64,000 bases of DNA from Paralichthys olivaceus (taxonomy: Eukaryota; Chordata; Actinopteri; Pleuronectiformes; Paralichthyidae). The position numbers were made by a program, and so were the translations under genes. The first letter of the stretch is position 1. The number at the start of each line of letters is the position of its first letter. This document shows, piece after piece, positions 1 to 13,379 of the stretch. The DNA is taken from the NCBI RefSeq assembly GCF_024713975.1, contig NC_091096.1, positions 23,089,458-23,153,457 of the forward strand, in the 5' to 3' direction. The notes beneath the pieces were generated by a model that was not told the origin of the DNA, ran no database searches, and saw only the letters and a program-made list of their open reading frames with translations.

Positions 1-1015
1 TGACATCCTTTTCATACACACCGACGAGCACATGAGTACATTCATCAACCAGAAAACATTCACACACACATTACATGTCATCACAACCAAGACTTCAGCA
101 GCAGCTGGGATATTAAAGGGAGGGCATCAGTTTGACACAATATATATCTCCACAGGCTTCTCAACTAAAAAATATTCATCCCATGAAGTATCAAAATGTG
201 TGCAAGTCGTGAATTCATTGGGCTGGAAAAGGCAGCTGCCGATCTTCTTCATGAAAACTTATTGGATCGACCTGCCTCAAGTAACTACCCACCCACGTAG
301 AAACGTCACATACAATACTTTTTTTGCTAACTTTTACAAAACCTCTCAGAAACAGCACACAAGTCATATAATGTTATCTAACATATGCTCCCTGCACACA
401 CATACAAGGTTCCAGGCTCTTTGATGAACATCCACTTGCACAAGTCATCCCATTTCTTAAGCCCTAATTCTGCCCTTTCCTTTGCATTTCCATTTTTGAC
501 ACTACTGGTGGACTGTTTCTTTTCCCTTCCGGCAGCCCAGCGTGTGGAGGCTGCTCCAACAGACTCACACCTTCCGTCTGGCTACATCTGCCACCCCCGT
601 CTCTGAATCTCAACTGCCTCCCTGCCCAGAGAAAAGAGGAGTTATCCTCGTCGGACAGGATCCTCATCTCCCACATGCCTAACGTCTGCTTATCCCGGCC
701 AATGGGATTATCCACTGAGCACTGCAAAGACGCCAACGCTGCAGCCGGGCCAAGTGGATGTGTCCCGCCTCTGCTCCTCTTTATACAGCAGCTCTGTGAT
801 GTACACCATCACAGTGCAGTGGGTGTGTAGTCAGGCTATTTTCTTCCTGCTCTCTTTCGAGGGTGGGGGGGTTGCCAGTTTGGGAGTTGAGGCAGAGCAG
901 TACCAGCGGAGGTGGAGGAAAGCATCTGACGTTAGTCCTTCATCCTGACCAGCAGGAGTCAAAGCAGTTCATCACCTGCAGAGGCAGACGCCCCCCCGTC
1001 ACAGCTCCATGCAGT
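1..1015 (-). other. pptc7: presumed pptc7 3' untranslated region
   Basis: This lies directly downstream of the pptc7 stop on the minus strand. No other gene or clear polyadenylation signal (TTTATT on the plus strand) was seen, so the 3' UTR probably runs past the window edge. The open frames here look incidental. Confidence 0.5.
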
Positions 1016-1074
1016 CTAGTCGGTGTACTCTGCCACTATGGACAGCAGCACCGTGATGTCATCCGGCTTTCCTC
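1016..1074 (-). CDS. pptc7: pptc7 coding exon 6 (terminal)
   Basis: Residues 279-297, [19 protein letters not shown] then TAG. It holds the C-terminal DD metal motif of PPM phosphatases. Acceptor CTTTAG|GAGGAAAG. Confidence 0.96.
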
Positions 1075-4000
1075 CTAAAGAACAAAAAGCAGTGTCCTGT
1101 TAGGATGGTGCTCGTCATGTGTTGGTTTAACATTTCAAAACTAGAAAATATTCATGTCATGTGACATTTTCTACCTAATTGATGACATCACCTCAGATAT
1201 CCCCTACACTTGCACCAATGATGGCAGAACTGGTTTCAGGTATTATGCACCTTTTAAATGGAATAAGTTGCAATCTGTCCCACAACTGCAGCTTTCGGCT
1301 ACATCTACATTACTACGTTTTCATTTGAAAATGAATCAACTCGGCTACGCCTGGTGTCCACACTACTAGAGCCGCTGAAACAGAGAAGTTTGCAAACGCA
1401 AGTTTTAGTGCAGCGTTTTGGTCTGGATAGACAGACACGGAGATGTTTGGAAACGATGACACAGACACTAAAAAAACACTTTCTGACTGAGTCTTTTTTT
1501 CATGATGTGGTCTTATCTGAGTCGTCAGGCTCCTATCACATGATGCCCCTCCTGAACAAAACAACCGGCATCAGCCTCAGCTACCAGTGTAGAACGCAAC
1601 ATGGATCATCAACACAATACAAGAGTTTCTGACCCTGTTGTCTTTGCTAACAGCACTGTTGTGCAGTTTAATTCTGCATTTTACAGTGATACAACTGTTG
1701 ACATGTGCAGGAGGCAAACTTTTATTCAGGCAATCTGTGACAATTCCTGTTGCAGATTGTTATAAACTTACAGTTTACACCAGAATGCCCAAGGAATGTC
1801 AATGTGATATGGCGGAGATTAAAACACACGTGTGGAAAGAGATCGTTTTAGTTTGAAAATACCATTTTGGACGTAGTCTTAGGTTCCCTTTGGTGATTTG
1901 AAATCTTTGTTATCCGATGGTTTTCATGATTCTCCAAATTAAGTCCTTGTTGCTTCTATCGATCAACTCTTTGTTGTATTAATTTGCTGCTCGAGAACGT
2001 CTCCTGTTCTCAGGTGTCTTAAAAATGAGATCAGACCTGAGACACTCACCTCTTACATTCAGTCCATTGTCACAGGCAAACTGTGCGAAAGGCGACATGT
2101 AGTTGGGGTCATATGCCAGAACATGGGCCTGCTCTGCAATGCTGCGGGCCGTCTGCTGGATGCTCTCGTAATTTGAGTTCTGAGGAGCAAAAAAAAAAAA
2201 AAAAACAACGTGGCGTGACGTTTGTATTCCAGACATATTTTTGATTCCACTCCCACCTGCAAACTAGTTTGGGACTTGCCTTGAGCTTCTTCAGCTCCTG
2301 CAGGATCATGTAGTCAGGCATGTTGTCGAAGAGCCCGTCGGTGGCGGTGAGGATGATGTCGCCGAGCTGGACATCAAAGGAGGAGCTGTCTGCAGCGTCA
2401 GGGCTGAAGGCGAGGACACAATAGAGTCAGGCAGAGATCACATGCAATACTTTTTATAATTTTTTTTCTCCCAGGAAATCTGTCCCATTGGGCCTGATAG
2501 AGTAACATGAGCTTCTGACACGGCTTCTCTTATTCTGAGGAAATGCAGGTTACTCTACCCCACAGTAGAATGTACTGACACCCTAAGGCTAACCTCCCAC
2601 TTGCTGCAGATATTCCACCTTGGCTGTGGAAACTTAATCACATGCTGAATGAGGATAAAGTCAGGAATCCTCACATGACAGTTTTGGAAAGAACACCCAG
2701 GTCCAATAAAAGGTGCTATCTTCCATTATGATGACGGGAGCAACAAACATATAAAGGCAGGAACCAAGTTAGTCTGCCAGTGTCAGGTTTGCTTCTAGGA
2801 AAATGCCCTGACCCTGCTGCACAGCCCCTCATCAGTCACGAATGTCATTCATTACAAATTGCATCAAGGCACATGGAGCCACAGCTCTAAAAACAGCCTG
2901 TCCTGTGATTCTGGTGAAGCTGAACTGCAGCTCGGACAATAAAAACAAAAAAACTTCCCCCTGCAGGCAGGTGAAGTCACAGAACGGGACTATTGCACAC
3001 ACTGTATGGTATACAGAGTGAGACGTGCATGTTGAATTAGAAGAAATATTAAAAATTGATAGCTGATGCAGTTCTGATGTGTTCCACCTGCTCAACCGTG
3101 ATTGGTCAAACTACAAACAGAACCCTAAAGTCTCTTGCCTACAGAGTCTCCATATTCACATGCAGAATCTATTTATAATTTTAGAACGTTGGACAAGATG
3201 GAGAATATCCCTTGTAAGTTTATACATTTTATGAGCAGCTGAATTAGCGTCTGCATTTGTCATCTATTGTTAAACCTGTCACTGAGCCAAAGTCACTTGT
3301 GACTCAAATGTTCTCAAAACACAGATAATTACACTGATAGATCTGGAATGTTTTGGAAAATCTGGTTTGGATGGAAATAGAAACCAGGCTTTGAGTTTTA
3401 GTCTTCTTTGTTTTACTCAAGATTTGGCATTTTTCAGCATGATCATAATAAACACAGAGCTGCAGTGGTGTCTGATTTTAAATCCTAACAAGAAGATTTA
3501 ATTAATTAATTAATGCACTTCAGTTTTGACCCTTGGATTCTACTTTTGGCTGCTCTGTTAGTGATCTCAGACTGGAAGCTTAATCTGCTCTTGCGCTAAA
3601 TCCTTCAACCAAATGACTAAAACACAAAAATGAAAGAACCACATTAAATCCACGACAGCCAGTGAAACTCATTGTGCACCAGCTGAAAGTAAACAGGGCC
3701 ATTTACAAGAAATCTAAATGAACGCTTGACACAAAGTTCTCGTTCATCTTCCGTCAGTTTATGAGAAAACACTTTTAAAAGAGGCTCAAAATAATGAACC
3801 TGAATTAAAGACAGAGTTAATGAAAAGGTGTGTCGGCTGGTGCAGGATTGGCTGCAGCCTCGTCGCTTGGCCCGTGATGCCACACAGACTTTAACCAGGG
3901 TAAGAGGGAAAGCTTGGCAAACATCCAGCAGCTGCCCTGCTGACTACTGCTGCCGCTTGGCACACCACACCAACGAGACACGGCAGCACGTGGCCCCGAC

Positions 4001-7000
4001 ACACTGCTGCCCTCAGCTCCACACAGTGCAGCAGTGTCGCTGCTTTCACTTCACACTGCTGCATGTGAGAGACTGAATGTTCTGCAGGGCAGTTTACTGC
4101 AGATAAGAGTCTTTGTCTTTGTGTGCACGTGATGTGTGTTGTTAGAGCGATGTGTTGGGCTTTATCACATCTGCTGTGCTGAATGCGTGTATGATCTGCT
4201 ATCCATCCTCTGTTCAATTAGGTACATGCGCTCCTCCTGCCTGTGCTGTCCCCAAAGCCGCTTGCAGACATGCACTGAACTCTGGATAATCTCCTGAGGG
4301 GCTGTCTGTGACAAAGCAAATGTCTGAGAGACAGGCTACTGCAGGCCCCCTGGTAAAAACACAGCAGAAGATCCTCCGGAGGATTCACAGAGAATGGACG
4401 TGTTGATGAAATTTAACAGACGACAGACACAAAACTGCACAAAACAACAATACAAAGACCTCAGGATGAAAAAGTGGTCGACACCAACAAAGATGACAAG
4501 GCCAAACCCCACTGTGCGAACATTCTCACAAGTTCCTGTCTGAGAACAGCTCAAGGGACCAAGTTCAGCTCAGTTGGGACAACAGCAGATGCAGGGGCAG
4601 TCCCCCCCTGTCGGGTGTCTCACCTGTCACTGAGGACGGCGCCCTCAGCTCCGGGGGGAGCGATGGACAGCTGGAAGGGCGTGTTGAAGTAGTGCTGCTG
4701 CTCGTCTGAGCGGTGGACCACCTCCCCTTCCCGCACCACCAGGAAGCCTGAGTCTCCCAGGTTGGCTGTGTGCAACTGGTGACTGTGTCGGTCCAAAACC
4801 ACGATGCAGGCTGTGCTACTACCTGCAGACATGAAGCACACACACTTATTTCTTCTCGATTTCAATGCAAAGGTTGGAAATCTACTAAAATGCAAATGTA
4901 ATCATCATCATCATCATCATTGGCAGGATATAGGTGATTTTAACAACTGAAAAACATTAATGAGAAATCCAAAAGGCACTGGAAAAATGTGTGTGTGGTT
5001 TTAAAATTAGAAGAGATTAACCAGTATTATCATGCACTCACTGCTTCTCCTTGTGACAAGTCAAAACATCTATTCAAATTAGGGGTTTCTTCCTCTCTTC
5101 TTAAAAAACAGCTGTCATACGCTATAAAGAGCATGCCAAAGCAACAGACAGCAACAGACCCCTAATCTTGAAGCCTTTATGGCCAATCAGAGGCAGAACA
5201 TTAAGTTATTTACGCTTTCAGTTGGCTGACAACAATGACCTTACAAGTCAGAGGCTCTTTTTATCCCGTCTACATGACAACACTGAAAATGGTTTCAAAT
5301 AATCTTCACCCTGATGGATTTTTGCAGGAGCTCAATTCTCACTGACCTCAAACACAGTTTGTGTGCTGCAGACCTGTGTACATGTGAAAAGGGCCCAATT
5401 AAAATATGCATGGTTGTATAACAGAAGAATTATCCTCTAGCAACAACTTGTTCCTGGGAGACTATGTGGATGGGGGGAAGCACTCTCTGGAAATCATTTG
5501 ACTGCAGCTGGCCTTCAAAATAAAATGATCTGAAGGAGGTTTTCTTTCCTATCAACAAAGAATACAATAGCCCAAAAATATCTGTGATCTAAACTTTCAT
5601 GAAAAGGTAAAAATGAAAATAAACACCAACTTTTCCTCTTCTTGATTTTCTACAGTTCATCAGGGAGATGCTTATCTAAAGTGCATTAGGAAGACTGATG
5701 ACTGAGGTTAGACTGAATACACAAACTTGACTTATAATAAGCAGTTCTTATTATTTTTGTGAGTTCCAACATCTGGGAGATGGTGAGGAGGAGACATGAG
5801 CTTGTGGAGCAGACGGACAGCGTGCTGCCACACCCTGCTGCTGATTCATCTGGCACGCCGAAATATGCTCTCTGGGATCGACCTTCAAAACCTCTCACGC
5901 ACGGTGACTCACTCTGTCGTCTCCTCTGTTTTCCCTCCAGCAGTACAATTACACACGCCGCCAGTCTCAAGAACGTTCCCTCGGCTGTGAAGTTAGCAGC
6001 ACAATGCAGTGTTGTTTCCCCTCACATGTGATAACGGGGTGGAAAAGTACTGAAACTCACAAGGACAGAGCGCTGGTAGTAAAACAACACTCCTTCAGCT
6101 GATGCTACGTGTTTGAGCATGCTTTGTTGTCGGGAAGTGCCGCAAAGGAGGAAAGGGATCGTGGAAGTGAACTGCAAGGGGCAGGCCGGGACTCGGGACA
6201 TTCCCAGGGTGTCTTAATCGGATCTGGCTGTTCTCTGAGTCATGTAGCAAAAATCTCCATCCAGCCACCACTAATCTGAACAGATGGAAGTAAACAACCC
6301 AACTCCAAGTAGTGAACTCCAACCACATGGAAAATGCACCGTTTCATAGGCAGGCATCGGTTGGCATGCATAGTCCAGCAGAGTGTATGGCTCAGGAGTC
6401 TCTATATGAGTTTAGTGAGCATTTAAACCAGGTGAACGATACCGAGGGGGATAACAAGAAGTCTGTGGTCCACTGAATACATGTCTAAAACGAATGCTTC
6501 AGAAAAGGAGACCTGAGCAGCCTTGGAAACTGTATTGACTCAAGACAGTGTACATGTACCAGGACATACTTACAGGTTAGGAGCAGGAAAACATCTATTC
6601 TCAGAAACATTGAGTGTTTCAGTCCTCTAAACTTTAATGTGCTTTAAAACTCATTTTAAGTGGACACCAAACATCATGTGCTTCCAGTGGCTTCACTCAC
6701 CCAGCAGTGGCACTTTGTTCTGCAGCAGCTCGTAGTAGCTGGTCGTGAGGACTCCCACGGGGTTGCTGGGAACGAAGCGACCTTCCTTCACCAGTCTCTC
6801 ACATGTCTTCATCAGCGTACCCGAAAACTGTGACGGGTCCACGCCGTAGTCTCGCCAGCCACCCACCCCATCTGCCACACCTAAAGAAAATAAAAAGTGC
6901 ACATATATTCAATGTCAGCAACAAATATTTTCCTCCTATTTTCAAAACCCAGCTTCCATCATTCCGTCATATATTTTACACAATGCTGGATGTTGATCCC

Positions 7001-8744
7001 CCACAGAGAACCAAATGTTCCCATTGAGACAGTAAAGATTTGAAGAGTACATGAATGAGTACAGTAAGTGTTTTTTACATTCCTCTGACTAGTTTCACAA
7101 GAGACACAAGAAGGATTCCACGCAGCTGCACAACACAGATAAACAACAGGAACTTCCACAGTACACAAAAAACTTTTCTTAAAATAAGGAACCACCTGCA
7201 TCAGTCAGTTACTCTGACCTGTCGTGCTTTCAGTTAATTCTGGTAATGTTATAAAGTCCCACTGGTGGGTTATTTCAAGCAATTAGAAGCCACTTTATCT
7301 TTTTTGCATTTCAGGCTCACAAATAACATTCATCTCTCACACTCTCCTGTTACATAAAAAACCCTGCACCCTTAGCTAATAGCAGAAATTTCATAATTGA
7401 AGCCCTCGTCTATTTTTTTTTTTTATACAGAAGCATGTTCTCAAGGTTTAACTGTCTGATTTGTAGGTTAATAGGCTCACACGTTCCCAGAGGAGCCTTT
7501 AGCCAGGTCCAAGATTTTCCTAGAAAGGAAACTTTAGTCTCATTACTTGCGGGACGCCAGCATCTGCCTCATTGACCATACAAGGATGGCCCACTGCATC
7601 TACTCAGCCTGTGGCAGAATGCAGCAGAGAGCCAGGCCTGTCAGTAGAGCAGACATGTAACTTTGTAACTCATCCAAGTCTTGACTAACTCACTGTGCAG
7701 AGATGTAAAGTAGATTTGCAGAGATATTACATAGTTGTGATATGAGACTGAAGGCTTCAGTAGATTAATCTTAGATCAACCATTAATAATGCACACTTTA
7801 CCGACTTGGATAGTTTTTGTTTACTGAGACATCTGGTGTGAGAGCTTCAGGTTTGTTTATTACAAATGTATCTCTGTGATGGAGGTAATCAATACTGAGC
7901 AAAACAACTGTGGAGTGATGTTGGCAGTAGAGAATAGAATAGAATCCCTTAACTCTCATTGTTAATTGTACAATGAAATTTGCTGTACATCTCCCAAATC
8001 TTCAAAAGATAAGGGACAACAACAAATAATCAATCATAGAGATATATGTATATATTAGTTAAAGCTGGTGCAATAGTGCATGATTGTATTGGACAGTGAG
8101 CGGGGTAAAAATAGTATTGCACGTTAATTTTATGCACAACTTCATGTATCGATTAACTGACAAAAAACCCATTAGGGCCTTAACGCAGACAACACTAACT
8201 CATCTTGTTCCTGGGAACACAACTGTGTGTATGCATTTTCAATCACTGTGTACTTACAGTGTGATGATTGTATTGTATATTTTAGTGCGTAGGGTTTAAT
8301 CACAGAACCCTGTGCTTCACCCGTCGCTTCCCACACAAGTAGGAGCATCTGTGGTCTTTAGATAACATTTAATTTGATATCATCTTTCAAGGGCCACACT
8401 AAATTAATGGACACGGATCACACTAACATGTTTAGTACAAGGTGAGCTGGAGGTGATGACCTTTGACCCGTCCTTCCCTTCACAGTTTTACCACAGAGTG
8501 ATGTCCCCTGTCCCCACAGCGAACCGGACGAAGACAACTCACCCAGAACATCTGCGGATCTGTGTCGGGCGATGAAGCACGCGTCGTCCCCGTAGCACAT
8601 GCCTTTTTTCAGGATGCCTTTCCGGAAGTCCTTCCCGAAGCCGCAGCTGGCCGTCACCAGGCTGTAGTCTCGGCTGTCAGTCTGAGAGAGTCCGCCGATG
8701 ACAGCTCTGGCCACCAGTCTCCCGTACGACAGCACGGACAACAT
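1016..8744 (-). CDS. pptc7: PPTC7, mitochondrial PP2C-type protein phosphatase (6 exons, complete)
   Basis: Coding exons, 5' to 3': 8543-8744, 6701-6880, 4624-4822, 2280-2403, 2050-2179, 1016-1074. They total 894 nt, giving 297 aa plus TAG, close to the roughly 304 aa of the human protein. All phases close. PPM/PP2C metal-site motifs are intact: YGDDACF (51-57), VADGVGG (69-75), LGDSGF (149-154), TATDGLFDN (213-221) and [11 protein letters not shown] (280-290). The N-terminus [15 protein letters not shown] looks like a mitochondrial presequence. Family knowledge: PPTC7 is a Mn/Mg-dependent Ser/Thr phosphatase of mitochondria that dephosphorylates import and metabolic proteins and restrains BNIP3/NIX-driven mitophagy. 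The start is the ATG at 8744, which aligns with the family start; the codon 21 nt upstream is only TTG. The intron after exon 4 has a GC donor. Which teleost paralogue (a or b) this is cannot be decided. Confidence 0.97.
1190..1300 (+). pseudogene. possible LINE ORF2 C-terminal relic
   Basis: The plus-strand frame reads [14 protein letters not shown] near 1232-1273. This resembles the 'APxxWNxLP' segment near the C-terminus of many non-LTR retrotransposon ORF2 proteins. The match is short and runs into the adjacent inverted-repeat element, so it is only a weak call. Confidence 0.28.
1285..1865 (-). repeat. unnamed inverted-repeat element, copy 1 (in pptc7 intron 5)
   Basis: This segment is homologous, in reverse orientation, to 44160-44890. 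A 24-nt block at 1577-1600 is the exact reverse complement of 44454-44477, and further diverged blocks match in order. Both ends carry a CGTTTT..TTTGAAAAT type motif (1316-1333 and 1844-1860). It has no coding capacity. It resembles a non-autonomous DNA transposon, but the superfamily was not recognised and this copy lacks about 145 bp present in the other. Confidence 0.7.
2050..2179 (-). CDS. pptc7: pptc7 coding exon 5
   Basis: Residues 236-278 plus one nt of Gly279 ([19 protein letters not shown], then [14 protein letters not shown]). The acceptor GCTCCTCAG follows a run of about 18 T on the coding strand (2189-2206). Donor AGAG|GTGAGT. Confidence 0.96.
2280..2403 (-). CDS. pptc7: pptc7 coding exon 4 (followed by a GC donor)
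   Basis: Residues 194-235, including TATDGLFDN. Acceptor CTTCAG|CCCTGAC. The exon must end CTCAAG|GCAAGT to keep frame with exon 5; the only nearby GT, four bases further in, would shift the frame. Confidence 0.95.
2404..4623 (-). other. pptc7: pptc7 intron 3, no recognised elements
   Basis: Canonical GT-AG intron of 2.2 kb. It contains a short (ATTA)n stretch near 3500-3515; no exons or recognisable repeats were seen. Confidence 0.6.
4624..4822 (-). CDS. pptc7: pptc7 coding exon 3
   Basis: Residues 128-193 plus two nt of Ser194, including the GDSGF core strand motif and [18 protein letters not shown]. Acceptor CTGCAG|GTAGTAGC, donor GACAG|GTGAGA. Confidence 0.96.
4901..4920 (+). repeat. 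(ATC)n microsatellite
   Basis: Uninterrupted trinucleotide run inside pptc7 intron 2. Confidence 0.9.
5390..5640 (+). pseudogene. decayed PP1 catalytic subunit (PPP1C) pseudogene fragment
   Basis: From 5448 the plus strand reads [17 protein letters not shown], then TGA, then LQLAFKIK, then TGA. PP1 catalytic subunits have [25 protein letters not shown] at residues 87-113. Just upstream, GPIKIC (5390-5410) resembles APLKIC at the end of PP1 exon 2, and downstream there is a weak frame-shifted echo of NHE..SINRIYG. It has at least two stops, frameshifts and a gap where [18 protein letters not shown] should be, and the metal-site motif DRG reads DGG. It crosses a PPP1C exon junction without an intron, which suggests a processed copy. 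It sits antisense in pptc7 intron 2, about 4.6 kb beyond the 3' end of ppp1cc. Confidence 0.72.
6701..6880 (-). CDS. pptc7: pptc7 coding exon 2
   Basis: Residues 68-127 plus one nt of Gly128, including [12 protein letters not shown], the hallmark DGxGG loop. Acceptor TTCTTTAG|GTGTGG, donor CTGG|GTGAGT; phase 1 in and out. Confidence 0.96.
7925..8070 (+). repeat. possible interspersed-repeat fragment beginning with (AGAAT)n
   Basis: AGAATAGAATAGAAT leads into a segment containing CTCATTGTTAATTGTACAATGAAATTTG, like a fish repeat with the core CATTGTACAATGAAATTT. It lies in pptc7 intron 1. The family is not certain. Confidence 0.35.
8543..8744 (-). CDS. pptc7: pptc7 coding exon 1
   Basis: Residues 1-67 plus one nt of Gly68. 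It carries the presumed mitochondrial targeting segment and the first metal-site motif YGDDACF. Donor CTGG|GTGAGT (phase 1). Nine G bases stand directly before the ATG on the coding strand. Confidence 0.96.
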
Positions 8745-9180
8745 CCCCCCCCCACCCCCCGACAAACCACCAGCACACCGCCGAGCTAGCTAGCGAGCAG
8801 CCCCTGCTAGCTCAGCGTCGATGGGGAGCGCAGTGTTTTGTCTCGAGCTAACCCGCTAACCAGGCTGGAGGATGCGCGACACACGCCGACAGCAGCCGCC
8901 ACGCACCGAGGCGACGAGCCGTCTTCCCCCTGGCGGAGTAAACACGAGCCGCGGGGGAGCGTCACACAAACACCGCGAGGATCTCAGAGGAAGCAGGCGC
9001 CCGGTCCGCTCCAGAAGAGCCATAGGTGCTGGTTCTCCATAGCCACGCTGTGTGCTCAGCCTCTGGGTCTCACTCACCGTCCTGCCCTCACCTCTGTTTC
9101 TCTTTCTCTCGCTCTCCCTCTTTCTCTCTCTCGGGTCTTGTGACTGCTGTGACGACACAACGTTACGCAACCCACGTTTC
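8745..9180 (-). promoter_or_regulatory. pptc7: pptc7 CpG-rich promoter and 5' UTR
   Basis: CpG-dense sequence directly upstream of the pptc7 ATG and continuing into exon 1. It has several GCTAGC/GCTAAC motifs (8783-8795, 8805-8812, 8845-8862) and a polypyrimidine stretch near 9098-9135. No TATA box was seen. The transcription start cannot be fixed from sequence. Confidence 0.6.
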
Positions 9181-9715
9181 CTTATAAGGAAGTGACACAT
9201 TCAGTCGCATCTCCTGCACAGGTTATAAAACCCCTGAGGTGTGAGGGGGACAATGAAAGAGAACAGTTTGAAAAAGAGGGGAACACAGGACAAAAGAAAA
9301 CAGGTCGTTCCAGAAAAACAACACAAATATCTTTTCTTGGATAATCTGCCGATTTAACAGTGTGGATTGTACGTTGACAGACGGGGGAGCCCCTTCTGAC
9401 ATGATGTTCAGTCCACTGTTATTATTTTGTAACAGAATATCTGTTACAGGTTATTACTGCTACTGTGTCTTGTCTGTTATTATAATTACTTGTCATTTAA
9501 TCTGAAAAACAAAATCAATTTTTAAATTCCTGTTTTGTGTGCCACGCTGTTGTTGGCGGGTTTTGTTTGTCAGATCTAAGATTAAAAAATGTGAAAAAAG
9601 GGTTCTGATTACTCAAACATTGCAGCTTGGTCTTGATGAATTGTTATAAAAAAAGCAAAATGTTTTAGGAACAAGAAAGACACCCAGATACCAGTTTCCC
9701 CCTAAAATACACTCA
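9181..9715. other. pptc7-ppp1cc intergenic spacer
   Basis: AT-rich unique-looking sequence between the pptc7 5' end and the presumed ppp1cc 3' end. No gene or recognised repeat was seen. Confidence 0.5.
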
Positions 9716-9718
9716 AAG

Positions 9719-10276
9719 TTTATTAGAAAGATTTAGACATTACAAGAGTGCTTTCTTATTCATTAATTTAGCACAAGACTTGTTTAAAAATGTGATGATG
9801 CATTGTGAAGTCAATGTTCTACAACAGACTAAAATAACTGTAAATAATGTTTTATAGAAGTAAACAGGTGTTTGTGACTTTCCCCAATGGGTTTTTATAA
9901 CCTTTAATACACTTTATTAAGAATGAGAAAAAAGGTGACAAACAAATAAAATATGAAACAAACTGGAAAAATTGTGCACAGCTTCAAACAAGGCATTCCT
10001 GTGCATAAGTAGCCATATTGTTATATTTTTCCTGATTGAACAGTCATATGTGGCAAAGACTAGCTGCAAAATGGAGTGCAAAACACCTGAGGTTTTCATG
10101 GTGACATATCAATTTACCCCTGTGGACAAAACAACAAAAATATTTTGCTTCCATCGTGTAGGAGTGGCTATCTTTTCAGTATTGGCAGCATGAAGGATAA
10201 CCAATCCTTCGAATGCAGAAGACGAAAGCAGAACAGAGGAGTGAGACTCCGGACATTTGCCTCCACACCCGGCCCC
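9719..10276 (-). other. ppp1cc: presumed ppp1cc 3' UTR with candidate poly(A) signals
   Basis: Downstream of the ppp1cc stop on the minus strand. AATAAA occurs on that strand at 9913-9918 and 9719-9724. Either could end the transcript, and the choice is not determined. Confidence 0.5.
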
Positions 10277-12763
<2,487 letters not shown>

Positions 12764-13160
12764 CGCAACGCTGGAGTCGAATGTGGGTCTTGGCGTTAAC
12801 ACAGTGGTGATGGCTAGTCCGCTAGCTATCCGAGCATTAGCTACCTGACGTTAGCTTCGGCTGAGGGTGAAGATGTGGATGTGACCCCTGCTGCTGTTTC
12901 AGCCGCTCGTCGACGCTTTGGACAAACTAATCATCTACTAAAACATCGCACTTTCAAAAAAACATCCGCATCCAACGTTGTTGTTTTTTTGGAGCGAAGC
13001 GGGGACTGAAATCATGAACGTCAGGCGAACTAGCCGCGAGCTAGCGATGGTGTCCCCTCTGTTTTTCTCTGCCGCACCTTGTACCAGCTTCAAGGAGGCT
13101 GCTGCTGCTGCTGCTCCGCTGCTGCCCCCTGCTGGTCTGGATGGAGAGAGGCGTCTCCAG
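12764..13160 (-). promoter_or_regulatory. ppp1cc: ppp1cc CpG-rich promoter and 5' UTR
   Basis: GC-rich sequence upstream of the ATG with many GTTAGC/GCTAGC motifs (12811-12827, 12837-12841, 12849-12855, 13028-13045). More copies occur in intron 1 at 12564-12569, 12590-12595 and 12682-12688. No TATA box was seen, consistent with a housekeeping gene. Confidence 0.55.
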
Positions 13161-13200
13161 CTCAGAAGACAAGGTGCGTTTACAGTGAGGTATTAGTATT

Positions 13201-13379
13201 CATATAATATACTCATATGATATACTCATATAATATATTCAAATAAAATACTCATATAATTTATTCATATAATATACTCATATAATATATTCAAATAAAA
13301 TACTCATATAATATATTCAAATAAAATACTCATATAATATATTCATATAAAATACTCATTTAATATATTCATATAATCC
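13201..13379 (+). repeat. 13-bp minisatellite, about 13.8 copies
   Basis: Thirteen consecutive 13-nt units of the CATATAATATACT type run from 13201 to 13369, with a partial unit after. Variants such as CAAATAAAATACT alternate in a 26-nt higher-order pattern. It lies about 440 bp upstream of the ppp1cc start codon. Confidence 0.93.

Noticed and set aside
13201..13379. CRISPR-like array
   Set aside because: Units are contiguous 13-mers without unique spacers, in a vertebrate genome; this is a minisatellite.
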